This document shows, in pieces, positions 5,904 to 13,039 of a DNA stretch of 40,376 nucleotides. Location of the stretch: IMG/VR virus record IMGVR_UViG_3300036791_000665, positions 1-40,376 of that record. One strand, 5' to 3'. Both the position numbers and the translations under genes were made by a program. The DNA is from a virus. The number at the start of each line of letters is the position of its first letter. Positions within the stretch are counted from its first letter, which is position 1. Below the pieces are notes generated by a model, which was given only the letters and a program-made list of their open reading frames with translations, ran no database searches and had not been told where the DNA came from.

Positions 5904-6445
5904 CGATTGAGGAGCTAAAAGAAACCGCCGCGCGAGCCCTTCAGTTTGCAATTGAGAGGCTACAGGAGAGAGGCGACCTCGCGCACATGCTCCACCTGGT
6001 GCGGCGCTCGGGCGGCATCGAGATTATCGGCAGCACGGCCGAAGTAACAAACAGCGAAAAGAGCAAGGGCGAGCTGGCAAAAATTCTGCGCGAACGTATG
6101 GCCGTGCTCGGTGACGTCGAGGCGGTCATCATGATATCGGATGTATTTTGGGCAGAGCTTACGCCAGCGCAGGAGAAGATGATGCGCGTTTTCGGGTTCA
6201 ACGTGGAGCAGGCGGCGGCCGCCGGGCTTTGCGAGAAATTCGAGGCAATCATGGTTACGCTCGAATCACCGATTCTCTACCAAATGGCGAAGCAAAAGTA
6301 TACGCACAGCGCCGACGGCCGCGCTATCATGCTCGACGGTGCGCCGGAAATAACGGACGACACCGGCAACACGCCGCGGAACTTCACGCGGTTCACCGGG
6401 CGCTTTACGCATTTGTTTGACCACGGCGCAGGGGCGCGCTCATGA
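5900..6445 (+). CDS. Conserved hypothetical phage protein
   Basis: 181 aa, coupled by ATGA at both ends. The N-terminal helix runs to about residue 35. A strand segment GGIEIIGSTAEVTNSEKSKGELAKILRERM and DVEAVIMISDVFWAEL follow, then helices. The C-terminus (FTRFTGRFTHLFDHG) is aromatic. The VEAVIMISDVFWA strand ending in an acidic residue looks like the core of an alpha/beta fold, but I recognise no active site. Its place in a strictly coupled operon supports a real gene. Function unknown. Confidence 0.7.
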   Translation: MTIEELKETAARALQFAIERLQERGDLAHMLHLVRRSGGIEIIGSTAEVTNSEKSKGELAKILRERMAVLGDVEAVIMISDVFWAELTPAQEKMMRVFGFNVEQAAAAGLCEKFEAIMVTLESPILYQMAKQKYTHSADGRAIMLDGAPEITDDTGNTPRNFTRFTGRFTHLFDHGAGARS

Positions 6446-6618
6446 CGTGGGACGGCTTCACGATGCAATGGGGCTGGTTTGCGGTGGGCTTTGCGCTGAG
6501 CTTCCCCACGCGCTGGTTATGGCGGCGCTGGCGGTTGCGCCGCTACCGCTTGCGCGTGGGCGATCGCTTCACAATGCCGGGCGTCGACGTGGTGAACAAT
6601 GAACCCGATGGACGCTGA
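6442..6618 (+). CDS. Membrane-associated microprotein
   Basis: 58 aa. Residues 8-22 are a short hydrophobic, aromatic helix (MQWGWFAVGFALSF), followed at once by an intensely basic Trp/Arg stretch (RWLWRRWRLRRYRLR). This is the signature of a small N-out, C-in membrane anchor with strong positive-inside charge. The start overlaps the upstream stop as ATGA, and the C-terminal 20 bases overlap the next gene. It could be a lysis or membrane-tethering peptide. No family known to me. Confidence 0.65.
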   Translation: MTWDGFTMQWGWFAVGFALSFPTRWLWRRWRLRRYRLRVGDRFTMPGVDVVNNEPDGR

Positions 6619-7132
6619 CGAATACAAGGTCGACAAATCCACCTGGGGCGCGGGCGCGTGGCAGGACGAACCCGACCGCGTTGACTTCGTCGCGTGGGGT
6701 TTCGCGGCGCTCGCGCTGCGGCACCCGGCGCATGGGCACTGGTGCGGGTACGTGGGCGTGCCGGCGGGGCACCCGCTGTATGAGAAAGAGGCGCAGGATA
6801 TTGAGGGACTGGCGAACTTTCACGGCGGAATCAATTACACCGCGAAGTGTAGCGGCCTGATTTGTCACACGCCGGGCCCAGGTATGCCAGACGATGTTTG
6901 GTGGATCGGCGGCGACTTCGGGCACTGGTTTGACCTATCGCCCGGCCGCGAGGCGCGCTGGCCTGGCGAAGCTGCGGCCGCGCCATTGCCAGCGCGTTAT
7001 TGCGAACTGCCTTATGTGCGCGCGCACATTGAACGGCTTGCGCTGCAACTGCGCTGCGCGGCCGGGCCACTGAGCGAGGCTGAGCGCATGGCGTTGACCG
7101 CGGACCAGGTGCGCGCGCTGGTGGGCTTATGA
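6599..7132 (+). CDS. Conserved phage protein (GYVGVP..HPLY type)
   Basis: 177 aa. It contains GAWQDEPDRVDF, RHPAHGHWCGYVGVPAGHPLY, then FHGGINYTAKC and WWIGGDFGHWFDLSPG. The W-DEPD...G-CGYVGV-HP order is familiar to me from many tailed-phage hypothetical proteins. The many conserved His, Trp and Cys hint at a metal or ligand site, but no function is established. Start ATG 6599 or 6608. The stop couples to the next gene (ATGA). The N-terminal 20 bases overlap the membrane microprotein. Confidence 0.75.
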   Translation: MNPMDADEYKVDKSTWGAGAWQDEPDRVDFVAWGFAALALRHPAHGHWCGYVGVPAGHPLYEKEAQDIEGLANFHGGINYTAKCSGLICHTPGPGMPDDVWWIGGDFGHWFDLSPGREARWPGEAAAAPLPARYCELPYVRAHIERLALQLRCAAGPLSEAERMALTADQVRALVGL

Positions 7133-7380
7133 CGTGCTCTTACTGCGGCAAGCCAATTCTCGAAATCGAGGTTAGTATTTCCGGCCATCACCGGGAATGC
7201 TTGTTTCGTTGTGTCGCCGGAAGTGCGGCTCACCTGCGCCGCCAATGCGCCTGCTATGGCGGCACTGGTGAAGATCCGCCCGGTTTAACGCTACGCGAGG
7301 CGGCGCGGCTCGCGTGGGACACCGCGCAGGCGCTGATGAAAGCGCAGGCGCTGACGAAAACCAATGCCTATCAGGCCTAA
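7129..7380 (+). CDS. Conserved Cys-containing microprotein
   Basis: 83 aa. A CSYC knuckle opens the protein (residues 3-6), then GHHRECLFRCVAGSAAHLRRQCACYGG and the end motif DPPGLTLREAARLAW. The tail DPPGLTxREAA is shared by many small phage proteins I have seen. The N-terminal cysteines could form a zinc site with the central His/Cys cluster. Start overlaps the previous stop (ATGA). Probably the same functional group as its neighbours, which often travel together. Function unknown. Confidence 0.75.
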   Translation: MTCSYCGKPILEIEVSISGHHRECLFRCVAGSAAHLRRQCACYGGTGEDPPGLTLREAARLAWDTAQALMKAQALTKTNAYQA

Positions 7381-7390
7381 AGGAGTAACG

Positions 7391-7666
7391 ATGCCAGGTG
7401 AAACAGTTGCGCGCGCCATCATGGAAACGCTCGAAACAGGCGCACAGTCAAACGGAAATGTGGAAGCGGCGAATGTGGTTGACGGTTTGTTTGCCATCGC
7501 GCGCGGCCTTGACAGAATTGCCGACGCGATCAACGAAGTTGATAAGTCGCTTAATTCGGCGAGGGTATATAGTGCGCTTGACGGGTTCGCCGCGCTGAAC
7601 CACTTGCCGGGCGTGCTCGAAGTGGGTTTAGAGCGGTTGATTCCTCCCGATGCCGATACGGAGTGA
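7391..7666 (+). CDS. Small helical hypothetical protein
   Basis: 91 aa. ATG 7391 has AAAGGAG at 7379-7385 just before it, a clear ribosome site, so it is chosen over the upstream in-frame ATG at 7364. The protein is almost all helix (VVDGLFAIARGLDRIADAINEVDKSLNSARV), with hydrophobic spacing of a coiled coil, and an acidic C-terminus. It is the first gene after 5272 with a strong Shine-Dalgarno, perhaps a re-initiation point within the operon. Function unknown. Confidence 0.65.
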   Translation: MPGETVARAIMETLETGAQSNGNVEAANVVDGLFAIARGLDRIADAINEVDKSLNSARVYSALDGFAALNHLPGVLEVGLERLIPPDADTE

Positions 7667-7967
7667 ATACCGCGAATTCTACGGCAAAGAGTGGCGCGCG
7701 TATCGCCTGCGGTTGCTTGAGCTGCGCGGCGCGTGGTGCCGCGACTGCGGCCGCGCGATCGCGCGCTATGCGAACCTGAGCCATGACACGCATAACCCTC
7801 TGACAAGCAGCGTAATTATCAGGTGTCCAGGTTGCCACACGCGCGCGGACACCGGGCACCGCGTTGCAGTGATTCGCCGGCGGCGCGCGATCGCGGCCGG
7901 GCAAATGTGGCTATGGAACGAAGGCGAGCCCGAAGCGCGCGCCGTGCAAGGGGATCTATTCGCATGA
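7650..7967 (+). CDS. HNH endonuclease-like protein
   Basis: 105 aa. The N-terminus YREFYGKEWRAYRLRLLELRGAWCRDC matches the lead-in of small HNH proteins: a helix, then the first CxxC at about 29-32. The core follows with LSHDTHNP (the His-Asp/Thr-His part) and CPGCHTRADTGH (second CxxC plus His). The family uses a beta-beta-alpha metal site to nick or cut DNA. The middle asparagine is not obvious, so activity is uncertain. Early-region HNH proteins may act in packaging or homing; this one is not next to the terminase. It overlaps the previous gene by 17 bases and ends in ATGA. Confidence 0.75.
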   Translation: MPIRSEYREFYGKEWRAYRLRLLELRGAWCRDCGRAIARYANLSHDTHNPLTSSVIIRCPGCHTRADTGHRVAVIRRRRAIAAGQMWLWNEGEPEARAVQGDLFA

Positions 7968-8029
7968 CGATCAACGAGGCATACGAACGCGGTATCTCGC
8001 GCCTGTGCAAACCGGAGTGGACCGTATGA
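7964..8029 (+). pseudogene. Truncated N-terminal remnant (21 codons)
   Basis: The frame starts by ATGA coupling and reads MTINEAYERGISRLCKPEW before a stop. I recall N-termini of this kind (EAY..G...V.KPEW) opening longer phage proteins of 80 or more residues. Just after the stop, another frame (about 8013-8063) reads RSGPYEVKDEGFGIKL and ends in a TGA that overlaps the next start. Together they look like the two ends of one gene joined by an internal deletion with frameshift. Confidence 0.4.
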
Positions 8030-8059
8030 AGTGAAAGACGAAGGCTTCGGAATAAAACT

Positions 8060-8440
8060 ATGACGTGGTTTTATCTGTCCTTCGCATCGGAGACCGGCTT
8101 TTTGGGCGCGTGCGTTGTCGAGGCGGAAGATGCGCTGAACGCGGTACAGGTCGCGACCGCGTGCGGCATCAATCCAGGCGGCGAGGCAATGATTCTGCCG
8201 ACGCCGGGCAACGTGCCAGGACCAGACCCCACATATACGCTGCTTACGCGCGAGCAATTGGGCGACGGCGCGACATTGGGCGAATTGGCAGACGTCGGGC
8301 TCTATCCGCCGCGCGATGCGGCACTACTGTCGGAATCGAATAACGTTATGTTCGTCAGGAATATGACGAAAGAAGAATTCAGGCGGCGCTATCCTGACAC
8401 GCCTTTACCTGAAGCGCCTCCAGACGATCATCAATCATGA
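8060..8440 (+). CDS. Conserved hypothetical phage protein (W-YLSFA type)
   Basis: 126 aa. It begins MTWFYLSFASETGFLGACVVEAEDALNAVQVATACGINPGGEAM, a pattern (W-YLSFA...FLGACVVEA...G-NPGGE) seen in many small phage hypothetical proteins. The middle holds LLTREQLGD. The end is Pro-rich. Predicted compact alpha/beta fold, cytoplasmic. Its last 62 bases overlap the convergent MerR-like gene, an unusually large overlap that could let the two transcripts interfere. Function unknown. Confidence 0.75.
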   Translation: MTWFYLSFASETGFLGACVVEAEDALNAVQVATACGINPGGEAMILPTPGNVPGPDPTYTLLTREQLGDGATLGELADVGLYPPRDAALLSESNNVMFVRNMTKEEFRRRYPDTPLPEAPPDDHQS

Positions 8441-8819
8441 AGCGCAGCTCCTCAGCGTCGATAAGCAGGCAGCTACCGGCAAACTTAGTGCCAAAGGCAA
8501 TCGCCGCGCTGAGCGACGGAGTACCGGCCAGCCGGATTCGCTTGACGCGCTCGCGGCACCCGCGTTTGGCGCGCAGCGCAAGCACGTACCGGCAATGTAA
8601 GAGACCATCGGGAATGCGGCGAAGATCGCCAAAGGTGCGGTACCCGTATACGGCGCTGACACGTTTAAGAATCGCCGCCCGCAGAAGTTCATCAGGCGGC
8701 CACTCGAAGGGCCAACCGCTGCGCCGATCGGCGCGAATAAAACCATGCTCGCGCCAGTATTGTTCGCGGCGCAGCGAGATACCAACGATCGCCAGTAATT
8801 GCCTGGTTGAAACATTCAT
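8379..8819 (-). CDS. MerR-like winged-helix transcription regulator
   Basis: 146 aa from ATG 8819. Residues 3-55 read as a MerR-type DNA-binding head: STRQLLAIVGISLRREQYWREHGFI (helix-turn-helix), then a wing ending in RSGWPFEWPPDELLRAAILKRV, the usual start of the second helix pair. The C-terminal 80 residues are Arg-rich then hydrophobic and match no known effector domain. It is read against the flanking genes, overlaps the previous one tail to tail, and begins only 30 bases from the divergent ATG 8850, so it can control that promoter. Good candidate for an early or lysogeny regulator. Confidence 0.75.
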   Translation of the reverse strand: MNVSTRQLLAIVGISLRREQYWREHGFIRADRRSGWPFEWPPDELLRAAILKRVSAVYGYRTFGDLRRIPDGLLHCRYVLALRAKRGCRERVKRIRLAGTPSLSAAIAFGTKFAGSCLLIDAEELRFMIDDRLEALQVKACQDSAA

Positions 8820-8836
8820 ACAAGCGCGTTTCCCGC

Positions 8837-8842
8837 TATGAT
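8837..8842 (+). promoter_or_regulatory. Putative -10 box before a leaderless start
   Basis: TATGAT ends 7 bases before ATG 8850, in the short gap divergent from the MerR-like gene. No ribosome site precedes the ATG. Confidence 0.4.
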
Positions 8843-8849
8843 AATCCGC

Positions 8850-9122
8850 ATGATGGCCGCCGCGCATCCTCCCTGGTGGAACGACTTCGACCGCCAGGCG
8901 GTACTAGCCGCGATCGAGGAAGCCGCGGGCACGCCGCTTGCGGCAACCGATCCGCTGCCGGATATGCTCATTGCGCAGGCGCAGGCGCTCGGGATTACAC
9001 CAATAGACTTGCGCCTCTGGATCTATGACGAACCGAAGCGCGAGGACTGGAGCGCGAGCGCGCTTGCAAAGTGGGTGCGCTGGTATCGCATGGGCGCGGC
9101 GGCCGCGGAGCTACCGCAATGA
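8850..9122 (+). CDS. Small conserved-looking phage protein
   Basis: 90 aa from ATG 8850 (MMAAAHPPWWNDFDRQAV...). ATG 8838 is possible but lies inside the TATGAT box; 8850 puts the box 7 bases upstream and leaves no leader. The protein has PLPDMLIAQAQALGITPIDLRLWIYDEPKREDWSA, a helical module, and a Trp/Arg-rich end (KWVRWYRMG). Ends by ATGA with the next gene. Divergent from the MerR-like regulator. No function recognised. Confidence 0.6.
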   Translation: MMAAAHPPWWNDFDRQAVLAAIEEAAGTPLAATDPLPDMLIAQAQALGITPIDLRLWIYDEPKREDWSASALAKWVRWYRMGAAAAELPQ

Positions 9123-9397
9123 CGATAAAACAGCACATACCAAACTTTGTGGACGGCGCGGAGCCATACACCGATGCGTTTCTGAGCTGCGCGGGTTTGC
9201 TTGAGCTGCACTGGGTAGCGCAGTGGGCGAAAGACCCCGGTTTCCACCGCTACAGCCTGAACGAAAACCGGCTGATGTGCGAGCGCAACGAGGGCCGCGA
9301 GTGGTGGGTTATCGGCATCATCAAAGCGACGCCAGGCGAATTGCGCGCGCTCGCGCTGCCAGTGTGGAAACCGATCTACGAGGCCGCGCCGGCATGA
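9119..9397 (+). CDS. Hypothetical phage protein
   Basis: 92 aa, start fixed by the ATGA overlap at 9119. It has an aromatic, acidic core (AGLLELHWVAQWAKDPGFHRYSLNENRLMCE) and a strand EWWVIGIIKATPGELRALALPVW. It looks like a small globular alpha/beta protein without metal motifs. It couples at its stop to the next gene (ATGA at 9394). Function unknown. Confidence 0.65.
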   Translation: MTIKQHIPNFVDGAEPYTDAFLSCAGLLELHWVAQWAKDPGFHRYSLNENRLMCERNEGREWWVIGIIKATPGELRALALPVWKPIYEAAPA

Positions 9398-9873
9398 TCG
9401 ACCGCTACACCCTCATCGGTCAAACGCCCGTACCCTGCGAAGACCTGATCGAGTGGGCGATGTGGATGGAAACCGCTGACCGGCGCGTGTTCTATACCGA
9501 AGTGGGCGAGTATTACGTGTCTACTGTGTTCCTCGGGCTCGATCATAGCTTCGGGCGCTTCATTGGCGGCGGCGACGGCGTGCCGATCCTGTTTGAAACC
9601 ATGATCTTTTTGAGCGAAGCGAGCCACATGACCGGCGAACCGCTGGCCGACTGGACCACGCGCGCCGCAGCGCTGCGCGATGCCGCAGACCAGACGCTGG
9701 TGGACTACCAGCGACGCTATGCCACCTGGACCGAAGCGGAGCGCGGGCACGAAGACGCCGTAGCGCTCACGGAAGCGCGCACCGGTACGGCGCGCACGCC
9801 CGCCGCACTCGAAGAGTTGATCGCCACGACGAAAGAGCCGTTAGAAAAGTTTCTGCGCGACCTGCCAGACTAA
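9394..9873 (+). CDS. Conserved phage protein (VSTVFLGLDHSFG type)
   Basis: 159 aa; ATGA overlap sets the start. Blocks TPVPCEDLIEWAMWMETADRRV, VSTVFLGLDHSFG, FETMIF and YQRRYATWTEAERGHEDAVAL follow in order. This P-W-ETADR...VSTVFLGLDH...FETM(I/V)F...W.EAE.GH series is one of the most frequent hypothetical proteins of environmental phages, function unknown. The C-terminal 40 residues (Thr/Ala-rich, then a helix) seem specific to this phage. Its stop overlaps the stop of the convergent gene at 9870-9873. Confidence 0.8.
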   Translation: MIDRYTLIGQTPVPCEDLIEWAMWMETADRRVFYTEVGEYYVSTVFLGLDHSFGRFIGGGDGVPILFETMIFLSEASHMTGEPLADWTTRAAALRDAADQTLVDYQRRYATWTEAERGHEDAVALTEARTGTARTPAALEELIATTKEPLEKFLRDLPD

Positions 9874-10472
9874 GCCGCCCGCGCGCGTCGCGCCCGCGCC
9901 TGCCCGCCGAGGAGCGCCGCGCGCTGCGCAGGCAACGCGGTGACGGCTTCAGAAAAGCGCATTGCTATCTCATCGTAAAGAAAACTGAGTGCCCTTTCCC
10001 TGCCCTCATCGGCGAGCTGGTTAAGTTCGCCGTCAATGAGCGCCGCCAGACGGCCGGTTGCGGCGCGCGCCTCGGTTACATGGTCCACGGGCGGTTTGAT
10101 GATTTCCCGCTCTACGATGGGTCGAAAATATTCGTACCATTCCGGACCTTCGGAAATGACCTGCGCAACTTCTTCCCACTCGCGGCACCCAAGATTGAAC
10201 CGCCAGAGAATGTACAGGTCGCGCGCGCGATTGTGCCCGCGCGCCGGTAAGCCGCGCACGTCGCGCCCAGTCGATCCGGCATATTCGACAAGCAACGGTG
10301 TAACCGGATAGTGATCGGTGGGCCAGAGCGCGGCGTCTTCCACCGCCGCGCCGCACTTAAAAAAACGACCTTCGAAGAAACGCAGTGAGCGCGAGCGCGC
10401 CGGGCGCAGAACGAGGCGCGCGTAACAGCGCGCAGCGCCGCGCAGGGCAGTACGAGGAATTCTTACCAGCAT
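9870..10472 (-). CDS. Hypothetical protein, leftward
   Basis: 200 aa by the longest frame. The first 35 residues are Arg-rich and may be untranslated; no better ATG exists, so the start is uncertain. From about residue 40 it reads as a folded protein: LWPTDHYPVTPLLVEYAG, ARDLYILWRFNLGCREWEEVAQVISEGPEWYEYFRPIVEREI, then helices (ALIDGELNQLADEGRERALSFLYDEIAMRF) and a basic end. The LYILWRF...REWEEV segment looks like a helix-turn-helix or helical bundle, which would fit a regulator, but I cannot name it. It is convergent with the gene before it. Confidence 0.6.
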   Translation of the reverse strand: MLVRIPRTALRGAARCYARLVLRPARSRSLRFFEGRFFKCGAAVEDAALWPTDHYPVTPLLVEYAGSTGRDVRGLPARGHNRARDLYILWRFNLGCREWEEVAQVISEGPEWYEYFRPIVEREIIKPPVDHVTEARAATGRLAALIDGELNQLADEGRERALSFLYDEIAMRFSEAVTALPAQRAALLGGQARARRARAA

Positions 10473-10831
10473 CCGACTGGTTTACAGAATTCCGAATCAC
10501 AAGCGCAGCATTTCCTTTGGATATTCGCCTTATGTTCTCCATGTTATTGAAAAGAATGTTCCGGTTTGAACGCGGGCGCATCGCAGGGTACTGGTGGTTT
10601 GGTGTAGGATTATGGGCATCCTTTCCGGCGCGCATGGGTTGTTTCCATCGCGCTGCTGTGCGGGGCGGCGCGCCTCACTGGAGCTTATTCGCGCTTTGAT
10701 TTTCTGGCCTTTTGCACCGGGTTCGCCCGGAGAATGGAAGCGCGCGCGTATGCGGACTGCATTAATAGGGGCAAGGTTTTTTTCAGGATTTGATGCGCTT
10801 ACCGCCTCAAGTAAGTTACACTCCGAAGACC
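10473..10831. other. Gene-poor region, 359 bp
   Basis: Overlapping frames exist on both strands, but none has family features or a convincing start. The region is less GC-rich than the rest. It contains a CCGGG-TTCG-CCCGG hairpin (10717-10730) and a T7 run (10777-10783) with no stem in front of it. TACACT at 10817-10822 is a possible -10 box for the next gene. The promoter of the leftward gene 9870-10472 must also be here. Confidence 0.5.
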
Positions 10832-11041
10832 ATGAAGACTTCTTTCAAGACTTTGGAAGATTATCTGGAAGCGAGACGACAAAGCGTGGCGCGCTTTCGG
10901 ATGCGCAAGCGCATCGCCGAGGGCAAAGACCCAATCCCGTTGACCAAACAGGAAGCCATCAAGGTCGCGAGCGCGGCATATGCGGCGCAGCGCGAGGCGC
11001 GGGCTTCGGAGCGCGACGAGCAGAAGCCGGAATGCCGATAG
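10832..11041 (+). CDS. Small basic hypothetical protein
   Basis: 69 aa, starting MKTSFKTLEDYLEARRQSV. Highly charged and helical throughout, with PIPLTKQEAIKVASAAYAAQREARAS in the middle. ATG 10832 lies 9 bases after TACACT and has no ribosome site; an in-frame ATG at 10790 would add 14 residues. Reads as a small nucleic-acid-binding or adaptor protein, but no family is recognised. It precedes the structured region before the candidate replication gene. Confidence 0.55.
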   Translation: MKTSFKTLEDYLEARRQSVARFRMRKRIAEGKDPIPLTKQEAIKVASAAYAAQREARASERDEQKPECR

Positions 11042-11430
11042 CCTTGTCTAGGCTTGACGATAATATGTGTTATCGGCACTCGGGCACTCTGCGCCCGCGG
11101 GTTCAGGCTAAGCGCCTGAACTCATCCGAAAACCAATTAAGGCCAAGCCGAGCCCCTCCGGGACATAGTACACACTGCTGACGGTTTTAGTTTGGCGACC
11201 GATTCTATCAGCGAGTGTGAGCATTTGAGACTATCTGCCTAAGAGGGACCGGAGCGCCTGACAAAGCGCGCCTGAGTGCACCAGTTGAGAAAAATGCACC
11301 TGGGCCAATTGTAAGCCTCCCTTCCACTCGCGGGCAAGTCTCAACTAGTAGTTTTTAGCTACGTTCGAGAATTTTAGCCCTTGACTGACTCATCCAACCC
11401 GAAACCAGCCGCGAAACGTGCGGGCGCACT
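11042..11430. other. Structured gene-free leader, possible replication origin
   Basis: 389 bases without a supported gene, with local AT-rich patches, notably 11340-11380. A 10-bp hairpin pairs 11099-11108 with 11114-11123 (loop TAAGC). The octamer GCGCCTGA occurs three times (11112, 11254, 11268), the first within the hairpin arm. It lies directly before the candidate replication initiator, the usual place for iterons, but three short copies are weak evidence. A structured 5' leader or small RNA is the alternative. Confidence 0.4.
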
Positions 11431-12519
11431 ATGAGCGCGGCCGCCGCACCGGCGCAAACGAAGCGCCCGGCACCGCTGAGCGCCGAAGCGCTGGCGCGTG
11501 CGCAGGCGTTGCCACCGTCCGAGCGCTTCGCGAAGATGGGCGGCTATGCGAACGTACCTCACACCATTCTCGAAATCACTTCGAAGGTGTCGGGGCATGT
11601 GCAGCATATTTTGCTCGAAGCCGTGATCCATGGGACCTTCGGCGCGGTGGGCAACCCCGAATACGCGCCAATCCGGCTTAGCGAACTAGCGGCGAAGTCA
11701 CCCTACACACGCCAGGCCTTCAGGCTTGCGGCCGAAGACGCAGTAGAGCGCGGATTGCTCGCGCGCCAGCGGCAGGGCAAATCATGGGCATTTAAGACCG
11801 TGCCGGAGAATTGGCTAAGCGTCCCCAATTACGTCTGGAATAACAACCCACAAGGCACGCCAATGCCGCGCGACGCAGCCGGGCGTTTCTGCCTGCGCGG
11901 TCACTCGATTCACATGGCTGACCTTTGGCAAGGCGTCGAGGTTGAACCTACTGCCGCCGAATTTGTCGAACGCATCGAGACGGCGGCGTCCGTCGAAGTG
12001 CGGCTAGATGTTGCGCCGACCGGCCGGGTTTCCGTGGTGGTAGTGGATAGCGAACCGGCACCCCAAGGAACGGAAAAAAACCGGTCAGACTTGTCAACCG
12101 TTCGCCGTTCTTTCGCCTCACTTTTAGAGCCTATCTTCCTGAAAATATTCGGCAAAGTTCCAGATAAGCACTTTTTAGATGAAATTGTACGCATTGCGGA
12201 CGGCGCGCCCGCTGAAATGCTGGCCAAACGCGTCCGCGAGAAGATAGCGCGGCGAGGGATCAAAAGCGCTGGGTTGATTCTCGAATTGGCAGTTGATGTA
12301 AATCAAGCCTGGCGCGCAATGGAATTCGACAAGGCACCTGGCGCAGCGGTGACGGCCGCGCGTGTCGGCGGCCATGTAGATTGCCCGCGCTGCCAGGGCT
12401 ACGGCTACGATTACGGGTTCTACGAAGGTTGCGAATCGGGCGCGGATCTTGCCGGGCGAGGCGAAGCGCCGCCGTGCCCGGCATGCAAGGGCACAGGCAA
12501 GCTCGACGCCATCGGGTAA
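11431..12519 (+). CDS. Putative replication initiator with C-terminal zinc finger
   Basis: 362 aa. Residues 40-130 look like a winged-helix domain as in phage replication proteins (SGHVQHILLEAVIHG, IRLSELAAKSPYTRQAFRLAAEDAVERGLLARQRQGK). A linker leads to a helical DnaD-like middle (SFASLLEPIFLKIFGKVPDKHFLDEIVRI). The last 45 residues hold two DnaJ-type CxxCxGxG knuckles, CPRCQGYG and CPACKGTG. That combination suggests origin recognition and helicase loading, but no partner helicase is encoded, so host helicase would be recruited. The gene stands alone between two gene-free stretches. Function is inferred from domain layout. Confidence 0.55.
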   Translation: MSAAAAPAQTKRPAPLSAEALARAQALPPSERFAKMGGYANVPHTILEITSKVSGHVQHILLEAVIHGTFGAVGNPEYAPIRLSELAAKSPYTRQAFRLAAEDAVERGLLARQRQGKSWAFKTVPENWLSVPNYVWNNNPQGTPMPRDAAGRFCLRGHSIHMADLWQGVEVEPTAAEFVERIETAASVEVRLDVAPTGRVSVVVVDSEPAPQGTEKNRSDLSTVRRSFASLLEPIFLKIFGKVPDKHFLDEIVRIADGAPAEMLAKRVREKIARRGIKSAGLILELAVDVNQAWRAMEFDKAPGAAVTAARVGGHVDCPRCQGYGYDYGFYEGCESGADLAGRGEAPPCPACKGTGKLDAIG

Positions 12520-12603
12520 AACCCTCTCTACACTTCCCACAAATCAAAAAGCAAGCACGCTGTAATCCATCGTGTGCCCGCACAGCACTGCAATTGCACT
12601 TGC

Positions 12604-12717
12604 ATGAACTCACGTAACTACACTTCCGATTCTGACGACGGCAGGTTACCCGCTCGACAATTGCACTTTCCGCGTCCCGGCGACTATAAGGAAGAAGACC
12701 TGAAGAAAAGAATTTGA
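12604..12717 (+). CDS. Possible 37-aa acidic-basic microprotein
   Basis: ATG 12604 opens MNSRNYTSDSDDGRLPARQ and ends EEDLKKRI. The codons are plausible, and it lies alone between the initiator gene and the gap that follows. No ribosome site is visible. A 10-mer, CTACACTTCC, occurs at 12528 and again at 12618 within this frame, so the stretch may instead be regulatory. Weak call. Confidence 0.3.
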   Translation: MNSRNYTSDSDDGRLPARQLHFPRPGDYKEEDLKKRI

Positions 12718-13039
12718 GACACAAGGCGGGCGGGCGTATCAGGTTTTGAAGACAGAACCAACGAGGAAAGGGCGCAAGCGCCCGGCTGCTTGATCGTCAG
12801 TTACGAAAGCGGCGAAGCGCCGCGACATTCTCACCCACTACCGAACGCGGGCGACCGCTTCGGGGTGAAAAGCTTTCCTATGATCGCGGAGATCCCGCCG
12901 CCGATCCAGCTCGCGAACGCTTCGGGGCGCAGAGCGCGCCAGCACGCTTTTAAACCCACGGTGCGCGCCCATACCCCTAGCCAAGCCCGCAAAACGCCGC
13001 CAGCGGCGCAAAGCGCGCAAAAGGCGGGCGGTTTAAAAC
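12718..13039. other. Gene-poor region, 322 bp
   Basis: No supported gene on either strand. It carries GGGCGCAAGCGCCC at about 12770, a hairpin without a T-run, and the leftward terminator at 12991-13008. GGCGGGCGG recurs near both ends. Confidence 0.45.
12991..13008 (-). terminator. Probable terminator of the leftward regulator operon
   Basis: Read leftward, CGCCG-CTGG-CGGCG forms a 5-bp hairpin followed by TTTT, 32 bases beyond the last leftward stop (13040). Short stem, so only moderate support. Confidence 0.45.

Noticed and set aside
10594-11181. 195-residue plus-strand reading frame
   Set aside because: It spans the T7 run, the small gene 10832-11041 in another frame and the hairpin leader. 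Its composition is that of a shadow frame, and no start signal is present.
11042-11430. Possible tRNA in the structured leader
   Set aside because: GGGTTCAGGC looks like a T-arm start, but no cloverleaf or acceptor stem can be drawn. No tRNA was found anywhere in the window.
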